64,000 nucleotides of DNA from Marinobacter excellens HL-55 (GCA_001314845.1 LJZQ01000001.1:186001-250000); one strand, 5' to 3'; counted from the stretch's first letter, positions 8,478-18,021 are shown. Program-made: numbers and translations. Notes: generated by a model not told the origin, from the sequence alone.

Positions 8478-10496
8478 TCAGCGGCGCCCGCGTAATTTGT
8501 TCAAAATACCCTGCACCCAGTCCTTGGCATCATCCAGTGCCTGACTGTCTTCGAGAAGCCCTCGAAGCGCCTGGAACTGCTGCTCGAACATTCCAGGCCG
8601 GCTCAGCTCTTCGGGCTTTTCCCCGGGGCCCAGCGGCAGGATATGTTCGAAGTAGGTGCCACCAAGAATGCGGCGTAACAGGCCCTCGCCCAGAAACGCC
8701 TCGTCACTGTTCAGGGTGCGGGTTGCCCGTAGCAATCGACGGATATCGTACTGACCCGGGTAGATATCCGGTACCTGTTTGTTGATGCCCAGCAGGCTGT
8801 AGACACCGATCCGGGCAGTGCGCACAGAGCTTTCCAGCGTGAACACCACATCGTTGTGGGTCTCCACAAACTGCCCGATCAAGGCCAGGTTGGTGCAACC
8901 TTCCGGTACCACCCAGGGCCGATCTCCTCTAGCACGGGGCATGAATTGCGCAGTGATGAAGGGCATCAAGGCAACGCGGGTTTTAGTGGCAGCAATCACC
9001 TCATCGATTTGATCAATCAGGCCCAGGTGATAGCACATTTCCGTCAGCACCTCCCTGCCGGTACATTCGGGCATGGTTTTTTTCACGTAGTCACCAGGCT
9101 TGTCCATCAACAAGGCGTAGGTCCACAGCACAATCACGTCATCAGGCTGGTCCGGGAAGTGGGGCTGCCGGTTACAAGTGAAGCTCATCAGCCAGGAGGA
9201 ATCGATAAACGTAATGATCCCACCCGTTGCCGTGAAACCGGAATACGGGTCGTTAACTGACAGCTCCTTAAGCTTGTCCATCAGCGGCGAGGGCTTGCAG
9301 GTCAGGGTGACGGACTCCCATGTTGATCCTGGTATGTTGCCGCAGAACTTCTCGGGCCGGCCAAACACCTCAGACTGTTGCGCCAGGTTTTTCCACAACT
9401 GCCAGCCTGAACCGGAGCCGGCCTGATCGTTTTCTTTTAGTTGCGGCGCGGTGTTGTCATCACCGTAAGCGGTGTCTTCGGTCATCGAGCCGGTGGTGAC
9501 GAACACCAGATCGCGGTCACCGACGTTAAAGGTTTTGTCACCCTCGCTGCCATGGCACTGGATCGCTGTGACCGTTCGGGTGTCACCAGAGGTAGTCATC
9601 TCCAGGTTCTCGACAACCGTGTCATACTGGATGTTAACGCCCTGATCCTTGAGCCAGCTCATCAATGGGCGCACAAAACCATCGTATTGATTGTATTTCG
9701 GGAAAACGAGCGAAGTCATGTCGTTAAGCCCGTCCATCAGATGCAGGAAGCGATGCATGTAGAGCTTCATTTCAAGCACCGAATGCCAGTTCTGGAAAGC
9801 AAACATGGTGCGCCAGAAGGTGTAGAAATTGGTGTTCAAAAAGCCTTCACTGAACCATTCCTCCACCGTAATGTCGTCCAGGTCCTCCTTGCGCGCGAGC
9901 AAGAGCCGGACCAGCTCAAGCTGCTGCCGTTTGCTCAGCTCCATGGTCGAAAAGTCTTTGATCTGGCCCTGTTTCTCCAGTAGCCGTGCTTTCGACCAGT
10001 TTTTGTCGGCATCGTTTACGATCCGGTATTCATCCAGCACGGTGAAAGGCTTGGGCATCTCCAGAGCCGGTATCTCCGAGAACACATCCCAGAAATTCTG
10101 GTAGGTCATTTCCATTTCCCGGCCACCGCGCACAATGTAACCGTCTTCGGCGTTTCCGGCGCCGTCCAGCGAGCCGCCCTCAATGTCCTGCTCTTCAAAG
10201 AAGGTGATATTGCCAGCCGGCATATGGCCGTCGCGGATCAGAAAGAAAGCGGCGGACAGGCCGGCGATACCACTACCCACAATCCAGGCACGCCGGTCTG
10301 CGATACCTTCGGTGGGAAGCGGACGATTGTTGACATAGGCACCATGGAGATCCGCCGGTGGCAAGGGCGTATCCATCCCATTATGCAAATGCCGTGAAGA
10401 AGCGTCAGGGGTAACACCGACGCCCTGGGTCTCCAGCGCGTCGATATGAACTTGTAGTTTTGAAGGTGCTGTTTTGGAGCTTTTTGGATGAGCCAT
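8478..10496 (-). CDS. ohyA: Oleate hydratase (myosin-cross-reactive antigen family)
   Basis: Oleate hydratase adds water to the cis-9 double bond of unsaturated fatty acids to give 10-hydroxy fatty acids. The 672-residue length matches the long members of the family. Seen are the Rossmann FAD motif [12 protein letters not shown] near residue 70, the [14 protein letters not shown] segment, and the [17 protein letters not shown] block characteristic of the family. ATG 10496 has AGGAG eight bases upstream. The gene is monocistronic and convergent with the TVP38 gene. Cytosolic or membrane-associated action is known for the family. The assignment is strong. Confidence 0.93.
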   Translation of the reverse strand: MAHPKSSKTAPSKLQVHIDALETQGVGVTPDASSRHLHNGMDTPLPPADLHGAYVNNRPLPTEGIADRRAWIVGSGIAGLSAAFFLIRDGHMPAGNITFFEEQDIEGGSLDGAGNAEDGYIVRGGREMEMTYQNFWDVFSEIPALEMPKPFTVLDEYRIVNDADKNWSKARLLEKQGQIKDFSTMELSKRQQLELVRLLLARKEDLDDITVEEWFSEGFLNTNFYTFWRTMFAFQNWHSVLEMKLYMHRFLHLMDGLNDMTSLVFPKYNQYDGFVRPLMSWLKDQGVNIQYDTVVENLEMTTSGDTRTVTAIQCHGSEGDKTFNVGDRDLVFVTTGSMTEDTAYGDDNTAPQLKENDQAGSGSGWQLWKNLAQQSEVFGRPEKFCGNIPGSTWESVTLTCKPSPLMDKLKELSVNDPYSGFTATGGIITFIDSSWLMSFTCNRQPHFPDQPDDVIVLWTYALLMDKPGDYVKKTMPECTGREVLTEMCYHLGLIDQIDEVIAATKTRVALMPFITAQFMPRARGDRPWVVPEGCTNLALIGQFVETHNDVVFTLESSVRTARIGVYSLLGINKQVPDIYPGQYDIRRLLRATRTLNSDEAFLGEGLLRRILGGTYFEHILPLGPGEKPEELSRPGMFEQQFQALRGLLEDSQALDDAKDWVQGILNKLRGRR

Positions 10497-10857
10497 TCAG
10501 AGATCTCCTTTTCTGTGAGATGGGAATCGCTTTTAGTGTGATCCTATAAGCCAGGGTTGCGGGTGACACACATCAAACTGGGGGGCGAGAAACCGGCGCC
10601 AGTTTGAATATAGCTCCAGTAACAACGACGACCTGGCCAGTGAAGGCGCCCTGGACATCCGCGATTACTAACGCCGCTTCGTGCTTTTTTTGGCCCTGGT
10701 GGTCATTGGCAGGGTTGCATCGACAACCTCACCCGGGGGATCCTGAATAACCTGTGAGCAACCCGGTTTTCCGGCGTATGGAAAACGCGCTATGGGGCAT
10801 CTATATCACCAAAGCTTCATTCTGAATGGTTTTTCAAATGCCCCGCAAAATGATACC
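10497..10857. other. Gene-free stretch, possible decayed coding remnant
   Basis: No intact gene is visible. On the plus strand around 10630-10760 short protein-like stretches occur in successive frames: SEGALDIRDY then a stop, RRFVLFLALVVIG, and, after a frame change, GCIDNLTRGILNNL then a stop. This could be the remains of a small membrane protein gene or chance. The part nearest 10500 should hold the oleate hydratase promoter; I cannot pick a convincing one. Confidence 0.3.
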
Positions 10858-11307
10858 TCAGGGTGAAACAACTGTTTTCGCGATGCCGTCGAGGGCGCCA
10901 GCAATATTCTTGACGGCCTTGCAGTCAGGCACATCATGCCGGTCTGCCAGGTAGTGAAGATCGTTGTAACTGAGCCATACCTGGCCCTCTACATCTTCCC
11001 AGACGAGCACTTTCAATGGCAGATCGATGCCAACCGTCTGCGCACACTGCATAAACGGGGTGCCGCCCTGAGGGTTGCCAAAGATCAGCAGCTCGGTCGG
11101 CCTCAACGACTCGCCAATCGCGCTTGCACCACCGGCATGATCGATACGGGCAAACACCTTGAGGCCTTTGTCCTTTACGACGGTTTTCAGTTTATCCATG
11201 GTCGCGGTTGCAGAGTGTGGGCTCTGCATCGAGATCAAGCCTTCAGCAGCACTGATCATCATGCTCATGGTCATGAGGCAAAGAAATACGCCGGTTCGAG
11301 GGATCAT
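10858..11307 (-). CDS. DUF302 domain protein with signal peptide
   Basis: The 149-residue protein starts with a signal peptide (residues about 1-21, ending ISAAEG), so it is probably periplasmic. The rest is a DUF302 domain: KGLKVFARIDHAGGA, ELLIFGNPQGGTPFM and the PLKVLVWEDVEGQVWLSYND strand-turn are typical of that family. Function is unknown; the family is often near redox or metal genes. ATG 11307 has AAGGAG seven bases upstream. No operon partner is evident, since the next gene on this strand starts about 900 bp upstream and ends 76 bp away. Confidence 0.88.
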   Translation of the reverse strand: MIPRTGVFLCLMTMSMMISAAEGLISMQSPHSATATMDKLKTVVKDKGLKVFARIDHAGGASAIGESLRPTELLIFGNPQGGTPFMQCAQTVGIDLPLKVLVWEDVEGQVWLSYNDLHYLADRHDVPDCKAVKNIAGALDGIAKTVVSP

Positions 11308-11383
11308 AAACGCTCCTTAACAGGTGCTTTGGCCTAGCTAAGGTAGTTCACCGGGGGGCTGTTCTCCAGTTTACCCAGCCCTG

Positions 11384-12235
11384 TTAACGGGCAGGGCCAC
11401 TGAACTGCTCAAGAAAAGCAGCAGGCAGGACATCAATCACCGGTCGGGCATCGCCCGATAATTCCGGGTTGGGCGCTTCTGGCTCACGGCAGAGGGTCAC
11501 TGGCGATTCAGACCAGTGCAACAGCTCCAGGCGGCCGTCCATCTGTTCAATCAACGCGGTACAGTGCTCTACCCAGTCGCCATCATTGCAATACAGGCCG
11601 TCTTCACTGCGCAGAAACCCGGCAGAGTGGATATGACCGCAGATAAAGCCATCGTAATGACCCTTTTCCGCAGCCGTCAGTGCGGCTAGCTCAAACCGGC
11701 GGATAAAGGTACGGGCCTTGCCTATCCGGCTCTTGACCCAGGCAGCCAGTGACCAATAAGGCTTTCCTTGCAGGCGGCGAACCGCATTAAACCAGCGGTT
11801 CATGCGCAACAGAAATCCGTGAGCACGATCACCCACCAACAGCATGAGCGGACTGCAGCGCACTACCTGATCGAACTGATCACCATGACAAACCATGAAG
11901 CGGCGACCATCAGCTGTGGTGTGCACTGCTTTATGCAGCAACTCGACACCGTTGATGGTTTGACCGCAAAAACGACGAAAGAAGTCATCGTGGTTGCCCG
12001 GCACATAGACCACGCGAGTGCTGCCTGCGGCCAGATCCATAAGTTTCTGGATAACCGCCTGGTGCGACGCAGGAAAGCAGACGCGCCGCTGCATGGCAAT
12101 CAGATCGACAATATCACCCACAAGGTACAACGTTTGACAGGACACATTGTTCAGGAAATCCAGCAGGTATTCGGCTTGGCAATCAGCCGTTCCCAGGTGC
12201 ACGTCTGATATGAAAACACTTCGGCAAGTCCGCAT
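11384..12235 (-). CDS. LpxH-like metallophosphoesterase (UDP-2,3-diacylglucosamine diphosphatase family)
   Basis: The 283-residue protein has the complete metallophosphoesterase motif set: ISDVHLG (DxH), VGDIVDL (GDxxD), VPGNHDD (GNHD), CHGDQFD and CGHIHS. Layout and length resemble the LpxH/LpxH2 branch that hydrolyses UDP-2,3-diacylglucosamine to lipid X, but several related bacterial proteins act on other substrates, so the enzyme name stays provisional. ATG 12235 follows GGGAG. Unlike the phosphoesterase at 1130-2098, all metal ligands are present here. Confidence 0.82.
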   Translation of the reverse strand: MRTCRSVFISDVHLGTADCQAEYLLDFLNNVSCQTLYLVGDIVDLIAMQRRVCFPASHQAVIQKLMDLAAGSTRVVYVPGNHDDFFRRFCGQTINGVELLHKAVHTTADGRRFMVCHGDQFDQVVRCSPLMLLVGDRAHGFLLRMNRWFNAVRRLQGKPYWSLAAWVKSRIGKARTFIRRFELAALTAAEKGHYDGFICGHIHSAGFLRSEDGLYCNDGDWVEHCTALIEQMDGRLELLHWSESPVTLCREPEAPNPELSGDARPVIDVLPAAFLEQFSGPAR

Positions 12236-12336
12236 GTCGTCTCCCGTCGGTCCGCCTTCTGGCAGACTTCACCTTGCCAATGACAAGTGACGCGTGGATG
12301 ACAGGGAAACGACAATTACGTGACCAGTGCCCAGAC

Positions 12337-12966
12337 TCAGACCTCGCGCAAGTCCGGATTGAGGGTATAGGTGCCGGTCACTCTGGCACTGGCCAGTACA
12401 TGCCCGGCCATGGCCTTGCGCACGTCGTTGCCGTCAAACTCACCGTCAAGGCCAAGGCTGTCGACATCCAGCGCGTGTACCTCGAAGTGATAGTGATGCA
12501 GAATTTCGTCGTTCCAGGGCGGGCAAGGGCCGTCATAGCCTGCGTAAGTACCTGCCATGTCTGGGTTGCCAGCCAAAAATTGAGTGTAGTTGTTAATACC
12601 TCGCACACCGATATTGGCTGACTCGTGATCCTTACCTTTGGGGATCACGCCGTCGCTGTCTTCGCCTTCGGGGATGCGGCTGATGTTTGCAGGCACATCC
12701 ACCAGCAACCAATGGAAGAAATCCACACGCGGCAAGTCTTTCGAGACCGTTTTACCTTCCTGGTTGACGTCGTCGGCGACACTCGGCACATCGGGGTCGA
12801 ACATGATCACCGCAAAACTTTTGGTGCCCTTCGGCACCTCCTCCCAGAACAGTTCAGGATTCCGGTTGGGGCCAAAGCTCATGTGGTCCTGTTCATTGAA
12901 CACACCAAACGCGAACTTTTCGGGAATTGGCTGCCCTTCGTCTACACCTCGGACTTCTAGTTTCAC
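12337..12966 (-). CDS. YbhB/YbcL-family Raf kinase inhibitor-like (PEBP) protein
   Basis: This is a PEBP-fold protein of 209 residues. The anion-binding-site motifs are seen as FAVIMFDPDVPS and DFFHWLLVDVPA, with YDGPCPPWNDEILHHYHFEVHALD further on, as in bacterial YbhB/YbcL proteins. The biochemical role in bacteria is not established. It starts with GTG at 12966, supported by AGGAGA seven bases upstream. It is divergent from the TetR regulator and shares a 179-bp intergenic region with it, so regulation by that repressor is possible. Confidence 0.9.
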   Translation of the reverse strand: MKLEVRGVDEGQPIPEKFAFGVFNEQDHMSFGPNRNPELFWEEVPKGTKSFAVIMFDPDVPSVADDVNQEGKTVSKDLPRVDFFHWLLVDVPANISRIPEGEDSDGVIPKGKDHESANIGVRGINNYTQFLAGNPDMAGTYAGYDGPCPPWNDEILHHYHFEVHALDVDSLGLDGEFDGNDVRKAMAGHVLASARVTGTYTLNPDLREV

Positions 12967-13103
12967 GGCACACTCTCCTGTTGAGTCTTATTTGAGTTAA
13001 CGCACTCATTACCCGAATGATACGGGGTCGGCTAGGCCGGTGGTTTGATCAATAACCTTACATATTTTTCCAGATTAGCAAATCCGGGCACAAATACGGT
13101 TAT

Positions 13104-13123
13104 AATTGAACGGTTCTTCAATT
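13104..13123. promoter_or_regulatory. Predicted TetR-type operator overlapping a -10 box
   Basis: AATTGAA (13104-13110) and TTCAATT (13117-13123) form perfect 7-bp arms around CGGTTC, the size expected for a TetR dimer site. A plus-strand TATAAT (13101-13106) overlaps the left arm, so binding would block transcription of the adjacent tetR gene, which starts 22 bp downstream. A matching -35 box is not convincing. The dyad is observed; the protein that binds it is inferred from position. Confidence 0.5.
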
Positions 13124-13145
13124 TTGCTGTTTTCGAGATATTGCT

Positions 13146-13745
13146 ATGGCCAGACACCCCCAATACGACCGCGACACTGCCTTGAGCAAAGCCGTCAGCT
13201 TGTTCTGGGAAAAGGGCTATCACGGAAGCTCCATGAAGCAGATTGAGCAAGCACTGGATATGCGCCCCGGCAGCATTTACGCCGCATTCGGCAGTAAAGA
13301 CGGGCTCTATAACGAAGCGCTGGCCAACTACGCGCGCCTTGGTGGAGCAGAGCTGACACGCCATATGGCGCAATACGACTCCATCATCGAGGGTCTTCAG
13401 GCCTATCTGCGCAGTATCGTGCGCAACGGTCTGTCAGGCAGCCCATCCCGGGCCTGTATGATTGTGAAAACCCTGCTGGAAACCAGCAACACCCACGGTG
13501 ATCTTGCCAGTCAGGCCGATGAATTACTGAACGTGATCGAGCAAACCTTAACAGGCCTGTTGGAACGGGCGCAGGTCCAAGGTGAGCTGGCCGCCGGGGT
13601 GGACTGCGCGCGGCTGGCACGATTGGTTCAGGCTCAGATCATGGGATTGCGGGCCATTGCCGAACGGAAACTGTCCGACACGCAGCTTGCCAGTCTGGCC
13701 GACGACATGGCAGACGTACTCAATCACTACCGGCCGACGCACTGA
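13146..13745 (+). CDS. TetR/AcrR family transcriptional regulator
   Basis: The 199-residue protein has an N-terminal TetR helix-turn-helix domain (residues about 8-55). It includes DTALSKAVSLFWEKGYHGSSM and the recognition-helix segment MRPGSIYAAFGSKDGLYNEAL, followed by an all-helical ligand domain of the type with TetR_C_16-like PSRACMIVKTLLE. The ligand is unknown. It is divergent from the PEBP gene; a dyad at 13104-13123 overlaps its probable -10 box, which suggests autorepression. An 11-bp hairpin lies 130 bp downstream. Confidence 0.93.
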   Translation: MARHPQYDRDTALSKAVSLFWEKGYHGSSMKQIEQALDMRPGSIYAAFGSKDGLYNEALANYARLGGAELTRHMAQYDSIIEGLQAYLRSIVRNGLSGSPSRACMIVKTLLETSNTHGDLASQADELLNVIEQTLTGLLERAQVQGELAAGVDCARLARLVQAQIMGLRAIAERKLSDTQLASLADDMADVLNHYRPTH

Positions 13746-13874
13746 CTCGACACCTCGACAGCGCCCATACCCTTCGTCAGACAGTACTTCTGTCCAATTG
13801 TCATCGCCCGCCCGCAACGTTATTATAAAACTGTATTAGCAGCCTACCTATTGGATTAACTGCCCAGAGAAGAC

Positions 13875-13906
13875 AGCCAAGCGTTTTTTCCCAAGAACGC
13901 TTGGCT
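13875..13906 (+). promoter_or_regulatory. Strong hairpin just upstream of the NDH-2 gene
   Basis: AGCCAAGCGTT (13875-13885) and AACGCTTGGCT (13896-13906) are perfect 11-bp arms with a 10-nt loop. A pyrimidine-rich CTCTTCTTTTGTT follows. It could end the tetR transcript, but it sits only 28 bp before the NDH-2 start codon, so NDH-2 transcripts from any promoter upstream must pass it. It may act as an attenuator or as a 5' stabilising structure. Confidence 0.55.
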
Positions 13907-13934
13907 CTCTTCTTTTGTTACGGGGCTGACTGTT

Positions 13935-15245
13935 ATGGAAAACCTGCATCACATTGTAGTTGTCGGTGGCGGTGCCGGCGGTCTGGAGCTGGTGACCAGC
14001 TTGGGCAACAAACTGGGCAAAAAACACAAAGCCAAGATCTCCCTGGTCGATGCCGGCCTGACCCACGTCTGGAAACCTCTGCTACACGAAGTCGCCTCTG
14101 GCTCCCTGGATGCCAGCGCCAACGAAATCAACTATCGCGCCCACGCCCGCAAACACCATTACGAGTTTCAGCTCGGCCGCATGAGCAATCTTGATCGCAG
14201 TGCGAAAGAAATCGTGATTGCACCGTTCCTTGATGAAGAAGGCCAGGAAGTGGTTCCCGAGCGGCGGATCCGGTACGACACCCTGGTGATTGCCGTCGGC
14301 AGTACCGCGAATGATTTTGGCACCCCTGGCGCTCAGCAACACTGCCTGTTTCTGGACAGCCTCAGGCAAGCCCGTCGTTTCCATAACCTGATGCTTAACG
14401 CCTTTCTCCGTAAGAATCATGAGGCCAATCAGGGTCAGGCCCATACCCTGAACATCAGCATTATCGGCGCTGGCGCCACCGGTGTGGAGCTGGCCGCTGA
14501 ACTGCGGCTGGCCTCGCGGGAGTTGCCGGTGTACGGAATGAATCACCTGCAATCGTCAGACGTTTCTATCAGTGTGATTGAGGCGGCCGATCGGATACTG
14601 CCGGCGTTACCTGGCCGACTCTCCGCCGCGGCCACTCGGGAACTCGAACGGCAGAAAGTCAACGTGCTCACCGGCCAACCGGTGAGCGAGGTGCGCCAGG
14701 GCAGCCTGTTGATGAAAGACGGCACCGAACTGCCCTCAGAAATGACCATATGGGCTGCGGGCATCAAGGCTCCGCCGTTTCTTGCCAACCTGGATGGCCT
14801 GGAAGCCAACCGTACCAACCAGCTGGTGGTGGAACAGACGCTTCAAACCACTCGGGATCAGAACGTGTTTGCCTTCGGGGACTGCGCAGCCTGCCCACAA
14901 CCGGGCTCGGACCATATCGTGCCCCCCAGAGCCCAGGCCGCCCACCAGCAGGCAGATGCCCTGTTCAAAACCCTGTGCAACCGTCTCGAAAACAAAGAGC
15001 CGGTCGCCTTTGTCTATAACGATCACGGATCGTTGATCAACTTCAGCCGGTACACCACCGTGGGCAACCTGATGGGCAATCTGTCTGGCCGCAGCATGTA
15101 CATCGAAGGCAAGGTTGCGCGCTTGTTTTACGTGTCTCTGTACCGCATGCACCAGGTCGCCTTGCATGGCTTTTTGCGCACCGGGGTGATCTGGCTGATG
15201 GACAAGATCAGCCGCGCCATGCACCCGCGACTGAAACTGCACTGA
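13935..15245 (+). CDS. ndh: Type II NADH dehydrogenase-like FAD oxidoreductase
   Basis: NDH-2 transfers electrons from NADH to quinone at the membrane without pumping protons. The 436-residue protein has an N-terminal FAD Rossmann motif VVVGGGAGGLE (residues about 8-18), THVWKPLLHEVASG as in NDH-2, the second dinucleotide-binding motif IIGAGATGVELAAEL, the AAGIK segment, and the FAD-closing FAFGDCAACP. The C-terminal amphipathic region typical for membrane attachment is present. It is read alone and ends before the convergent tRNA-Gly gene. A sulfide:quinone reductase is less likely because the conserved catalytic cysteines are not apparent. Confidence 0.88.
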   Translation: MENLHHIVVVGGGAGGLELVTSLGNKLGKKHKAKISLVDAGLTHVWKPLLHEVASGSLDASANEINYRAHARKHHYEFQLGRMSNLDRSAKEIVIAPFLDEEGQEVVPERRIRYDTLVIAVGSTANDFGTPGAQQHCLFLDSLRQARRFHNLMLNAFLRKNHEANQGQAHTLNISIIGAGATGVELAAELRLASRELPVYGMNHLQSSDVSISVIEAADRILPALPGRLSAAATRELERQKVNVLTGQPVSEVRQGSLLMKDGTELPSEMTIWAAGIKAPPFLANLDGLEANRTNQLVVEQTLQTTRDQNVFAFGDCAACPQPGSDHIVPPRAQAAHQQADALFKTLCNRLENKEPVAFVYNDHGSLINFSRYTTVGNLMGNLSGRSMYIEGKVARLFYVSLYRMHQVALHGFLRTGVIWLMDKISRAMHPRLKLH

Positions 15246-15268
15246 TAGATATCATCAATCTGCAAGGC

Positions 15269-15342
15269 TGGAGCGGGCGATGGGAATCGAACCCACGTCA
15301 CCAGGTTGGGAACCTGAAGCTCTACCATTGAGCTACGCCCGC
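15269..15342 (-). tRNA. tRNA-Gly (anticodon CCC)
   Basis: The minus strand gives a complete cloverleaf. The acceptor stem is GCGGGCG/CGCCCGC, the D arm GCTC-AATGGTA-GAGC, the anticodon stem TCAGG/CCTGG with loop TTCCCAA (anticodon CCC) and the T arm GTGGG-TTCGATT-CCCAT. The 3' CCA is encoded (15271-15269). It reads glycine GGG codons. No integrase, direct repeat or foreign-looking DNA adjoins it, so it does not look like an occupied attachment site. Confidence 0.96.
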
Positions 15343-15413
15343 CTGCATAATGATTGCCACAGCAATATAAGCCCGGGGCGGTATCCGGGCAAGTCCTCTT
15401 GGCCAGGAGTCTG

Positions 15414-17126
15414 ATGGATCCCACCTTTACCCTGATTGGCGCCCTGATGCTGGTGTTCAGCATTGTTCTGAGCCCACTCTCCAGCCGGATCGGCATGCCG
15501 GTTCTGCTGATCTTTCTCGCCGTCGGTATGATGATGGGTGAGGACGGTCCGGGTGGCATCCAATTCGACAATTTTGAGCTGGCCTTTCTGATCGCCAACC
15601 TTTCCCTCGCGGTTATCCTGCTCGACGGCGGCATGCGCACGCGGGTAGAAACCTTTCGGGTGGGTCTGCGCCCGGCTCTGGTTCTGGCGACGTTGGGCGT
15701 GGCCCTGACCGCCGGTGGCGCGGCCATCGTGGCCTGGTGGGTGTTTGATTTGCACTGGATGATGGCACTTTTGATCGGCGCCATCATCTCTTCCACTGAC
15801 GCAGCGGCGGTTTTTTCCTTACTGCAGGGCCGGGGGCTTCACCTGAACGAGCGGGTCAGTGCAACTCTGGAGATCGAATCCGGCAGTAACGACCCGATGG
15901 CGATCTTCCTGACCCTGATGCTGGTCACGCTGATCGGCCAACAGGAACAGGGCTCACTGTGGTCCGGACTGCTGATGTTGATTCAGCAATTTGGCATCGG
16001 CACAGCGGCCGGTATTCTCGGCGGCTTTGCCACGGTTGAACTGGCCAACCGGATGCGACTAACGCCGGCGCTTTATCCCATTCTGGTCGGCGCTGCCGGC
16101 ATTGCCGTGTTTTCCGCCACCAACGCTGTCGGTGGTAGCGGCTTTCTGGCGATTTACCTCTGCGGCGTCATCATCGGCAACCGTCACGTCCGGATGATGC
16201 CGATGATTCTTCAGGTTCACGACGGCATGGCTTGGCTGGCGCAGCTTTGTCTGTTCCTGATGCTTGGCCTGCTGGTGAGCCCGTCTGATCTTATTCCGTT
16301 GGCCGGTGCCGGCCTTATTCTGGCTCTGGCGCTGATCTTCGTGATTCGCCCTCTGACCGTTATGGTTACACTCTGGCCGTTCGGATTTAACCGGCGGGAA
16401 CTGGGATTTATCAGTTGGGTCGGACTGCGCGGAGCGGTGCCCATTGTTCTGGCGCTGTTCCCGATCATGGCAGACCTGCCCGATGCCCAGCTGGTATTCC
16501 ACGCGGCCTTCTTTATCGTGTTGGTCTCCTTGCTGGTGCAGGGCACCACCATGGCACCGCTGGCACGCAAACTGCGCCTCGAAGTCCCTGCCGGTGAGGA
16601 CCCCTATCGCCGCCTGCCGCTGGATGCACCGGCGGCCGGTGATCATGAGCTGATGCTGTTTCCCCTCAGGGGCAAAAGCTGGGAAAGCCCAAAGCCTCTC
16701 GGCCAGCTAAAACTGCCCGACAACACTGCCGTGGCCGGGGTATTTCGCAACCGCCTCTGCCTGCAACCCACCAAGGATCTCGAGGTGTCCGCCGGCGACA
16801 TGCTCGCCATGTTCGCCACCCCCGCCGTGCTACCAGACCTTGGCAAAGCGTTGAGCGGACGCCAGGCGCCCAAACACCTGGCGGAACGCGCCTTCTTCGG
16901 GGACTTTGTGCTGAACGGTGACGCGCTGCTCGGTGACGTTGAGCAGGTATACGGCATCGAGTTCGACGAACTCCCCCCTGAACTGTCCCTGGCAGAGTGC
17001 TTTGCCAAGCGCACCAAAGGCCATCCGGTGGTTGGTGATACAGTCAAACTCGGACCTGTTACCCTGGTGGCCAGAGCCACTGAAGCGGACCGGGTCACCA
17101 AGGTTGGCCTTAAAATGGATTCGTGA
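15414..17126 (+). CDS. Potassium/proton antiporter, CPA1 family (NhaP2/CvrA-type)
   Basis: This 570-residue inner-membrane antiporter exchanges K+ (or Na+) for H+ in osmotic and pH homeostasis. The N-terminal 390 residues form about 12 spans. They carry IISSTDAAAVFSLL and ESGSNDPMAIFLTL, the conserved acidic ion-binding motifs of CPA exchangers, and SWVGLRGAVPIVLALFP. The C-terminal cytoplasmic part has a TrkA_C-like region (FRNRLCLQPTKDLEVSAGD) and a CorC_HlyC-like end. ATG 15414 is chosen over an earlier in-frame ATG because AGGAG lies five bases upstream. It is divergent from tRNA-Gly. In a halotolerant cell with ectoine genes a role in salt stress is plausible. Confidence 0.92.
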   Translation: MDPTFTLIGALMLVFSIVLSPLSSRIGMPVLLIFLAVGMMMGEDGPGGIQFDNFELAFLIANLSLAVILLDGGMRTRVETFRVGLRPALVLATLGVALTAGGAAIVAWWVFDLHWMMALLIGAIISSTDAAAVFSLLQGRGLHLNERVSATLEIESGSNDPMAIFLTLMLVTLIGQQEQGSLWSGLLMLIQQFGIGTAAGILGGFATVELANRMRLTPALYPILVGAAGIAVFSATNAVGGSGFLAIYLCGVIIGNRHVRMMPMILQVHDGMAWLAQLCLFLMLGLLVSPSDLIPLAGAGLILALALIFVIRPLTVMVTLWPFGFNRRELGFISWVGLRGAVPIVLALFPIMADLPDAQLVFHAAFFIVLVSLLVQGTTMAPLARKLRLEVPAGEDPYRRLPLDAPAAGDHELMLFPLRGKSWESPKPLGQLKLPDNTAVAGVFRNRLCLQPTKDLEVSAGDMLAMFATPAVLPDLGKALSGRQAPKHLAERAFFGDFVLNGDALLGDVEQVYGIEFDELPPELSLAECFAKRTKGHPVVGDTVKLGPVTLVARATEADRVTKVGLKMDS

Positions 17127-17248
17127 CGCTTTACCGATTCATGCAAGAAAGCTCACAACCGTAACAAATCCCCTTATCACTCCCCATGCCTGCTATGTTA
17201 TAACGACCATGAACAAAATTTAACCACCGAATTGAAAGCGCTGGCATC

Positions 17249-17803
17249 ATGATTCTGAGACTGTTTTTCTTGTTTTTGCTGACCCTGCTGCCCACCCTGG
17301 CCCAAAGCACCGAGCTTTTAGCGCGGGCAGACACAACCATGGTCATGCCATCTTCCGTGCCAACACTGGCAGAGCACCTTGAGATCACCCAGGTGTTGGT
17401 TCGCAAGGGTGAGCGCCGCCTCTACCTGCTCAGTGGCGACAAAAAAGTGCGCAGTTACCGGATTTCTCTGGGCGACAACCCGGTCGGCCATAAATTATAC
17501 GAAGGCGACAAGCGCACACCTGAAGGCGACTACGTGCTGGACTGGCGCAACGCCAACAGCGATTTCTACAAATCGATTCATATTTCCTACCCGAGCCCAC
17601 AAGACCGTGAACTGGCGGAAGCCTGGGGTCTGGATCCGGGCGGTAGCATCATGATTCATGGCCTGCCCAACGACGCAGGCGACCTTGCCTTTGCCTTTGC
17701 CGGCCTGGACTGGACCGAAGGCTGTATCGCCGTCACCAACGAAGAAATGGAAGAAATCTGGACCCTGGTCGACGACGGAACGCCAATACGCATTCTGCCC
17801 TGA
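17249..17803 (+). CDS. L,D-transpeptidase (YkuD domain), secreted
   Basis: The 184-residue exported protein has a signal peptide (about residues 1-19, ending TLAQS) and a YkuD domain. The catalytic signature is split as SIMIHGLPN and, about 30 residues on, WTEGCIAVTNEEM, with the nucleophilic cysteine in GCIAV. Such enzymes make 3-3 crosslinks in peptidoglycan or attach Lpp-type lipoproteins to it. The Lpp/OprI-like lipoprotein gene follows 220 bp downstream, which makes the second role attractive but unproven. A second L,D-transpeptidase is at 21527-22537. Confidence 0.9.
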   Translation: MILRLFFLFLLTLLPTLAQSTELLARADTTMVMPSSVPTLAEHLEITQVLVRKGERRLYLLSGDKKVRSYRISLGDNPVGHKLYEGDKRTPEGDYVLDWRNANSDFYKSIHISYPSPQDRELAEAWGLDPGGSIMIHGLPNDAGDLAFAFAGLDWTEGCIAVTNEEMEEIWTLVDDGTPIRILP

Positions 17804-18021
17804 TGACCGCAACGCACTGTGGTTATGCGTCCATGACAGCTGCATTAAGTTGTTGTCATAAGCTAAGAAAATTTACGTATCCTTAGTTAACATTATGTCT
17901 CCGAGTGTTTTACACTGTTTGACGACTCCGGTAGTCAATGCCTATCGGGCTAGTTGACAGGAAGTCGTCTATACTGACTTCCGGATCACAGGAAATAAAA
18001 CGACTAATAAGGGGAATGATA

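Noticed and set aside
15269..15342. tRNA-Gly as an integration site of a genomic island
   Set aside because: No integrase, no repeated tRNA 3' end nearby and housekeeping-type genes on both sides.
17957..17980. TTGACA and TATACT upstream of the lipoprotein gene as a sigma70 promoter
   Set aside because: The two boxes are only about 10 bp apart, too short for a functional pair.
17938..18021. Longer N-terminus for the OprI-like lipoprotein
   Set aside because: It would place 28 polar residues before the signal peptide and lipobox, which is incompatible with lipoprotein export.
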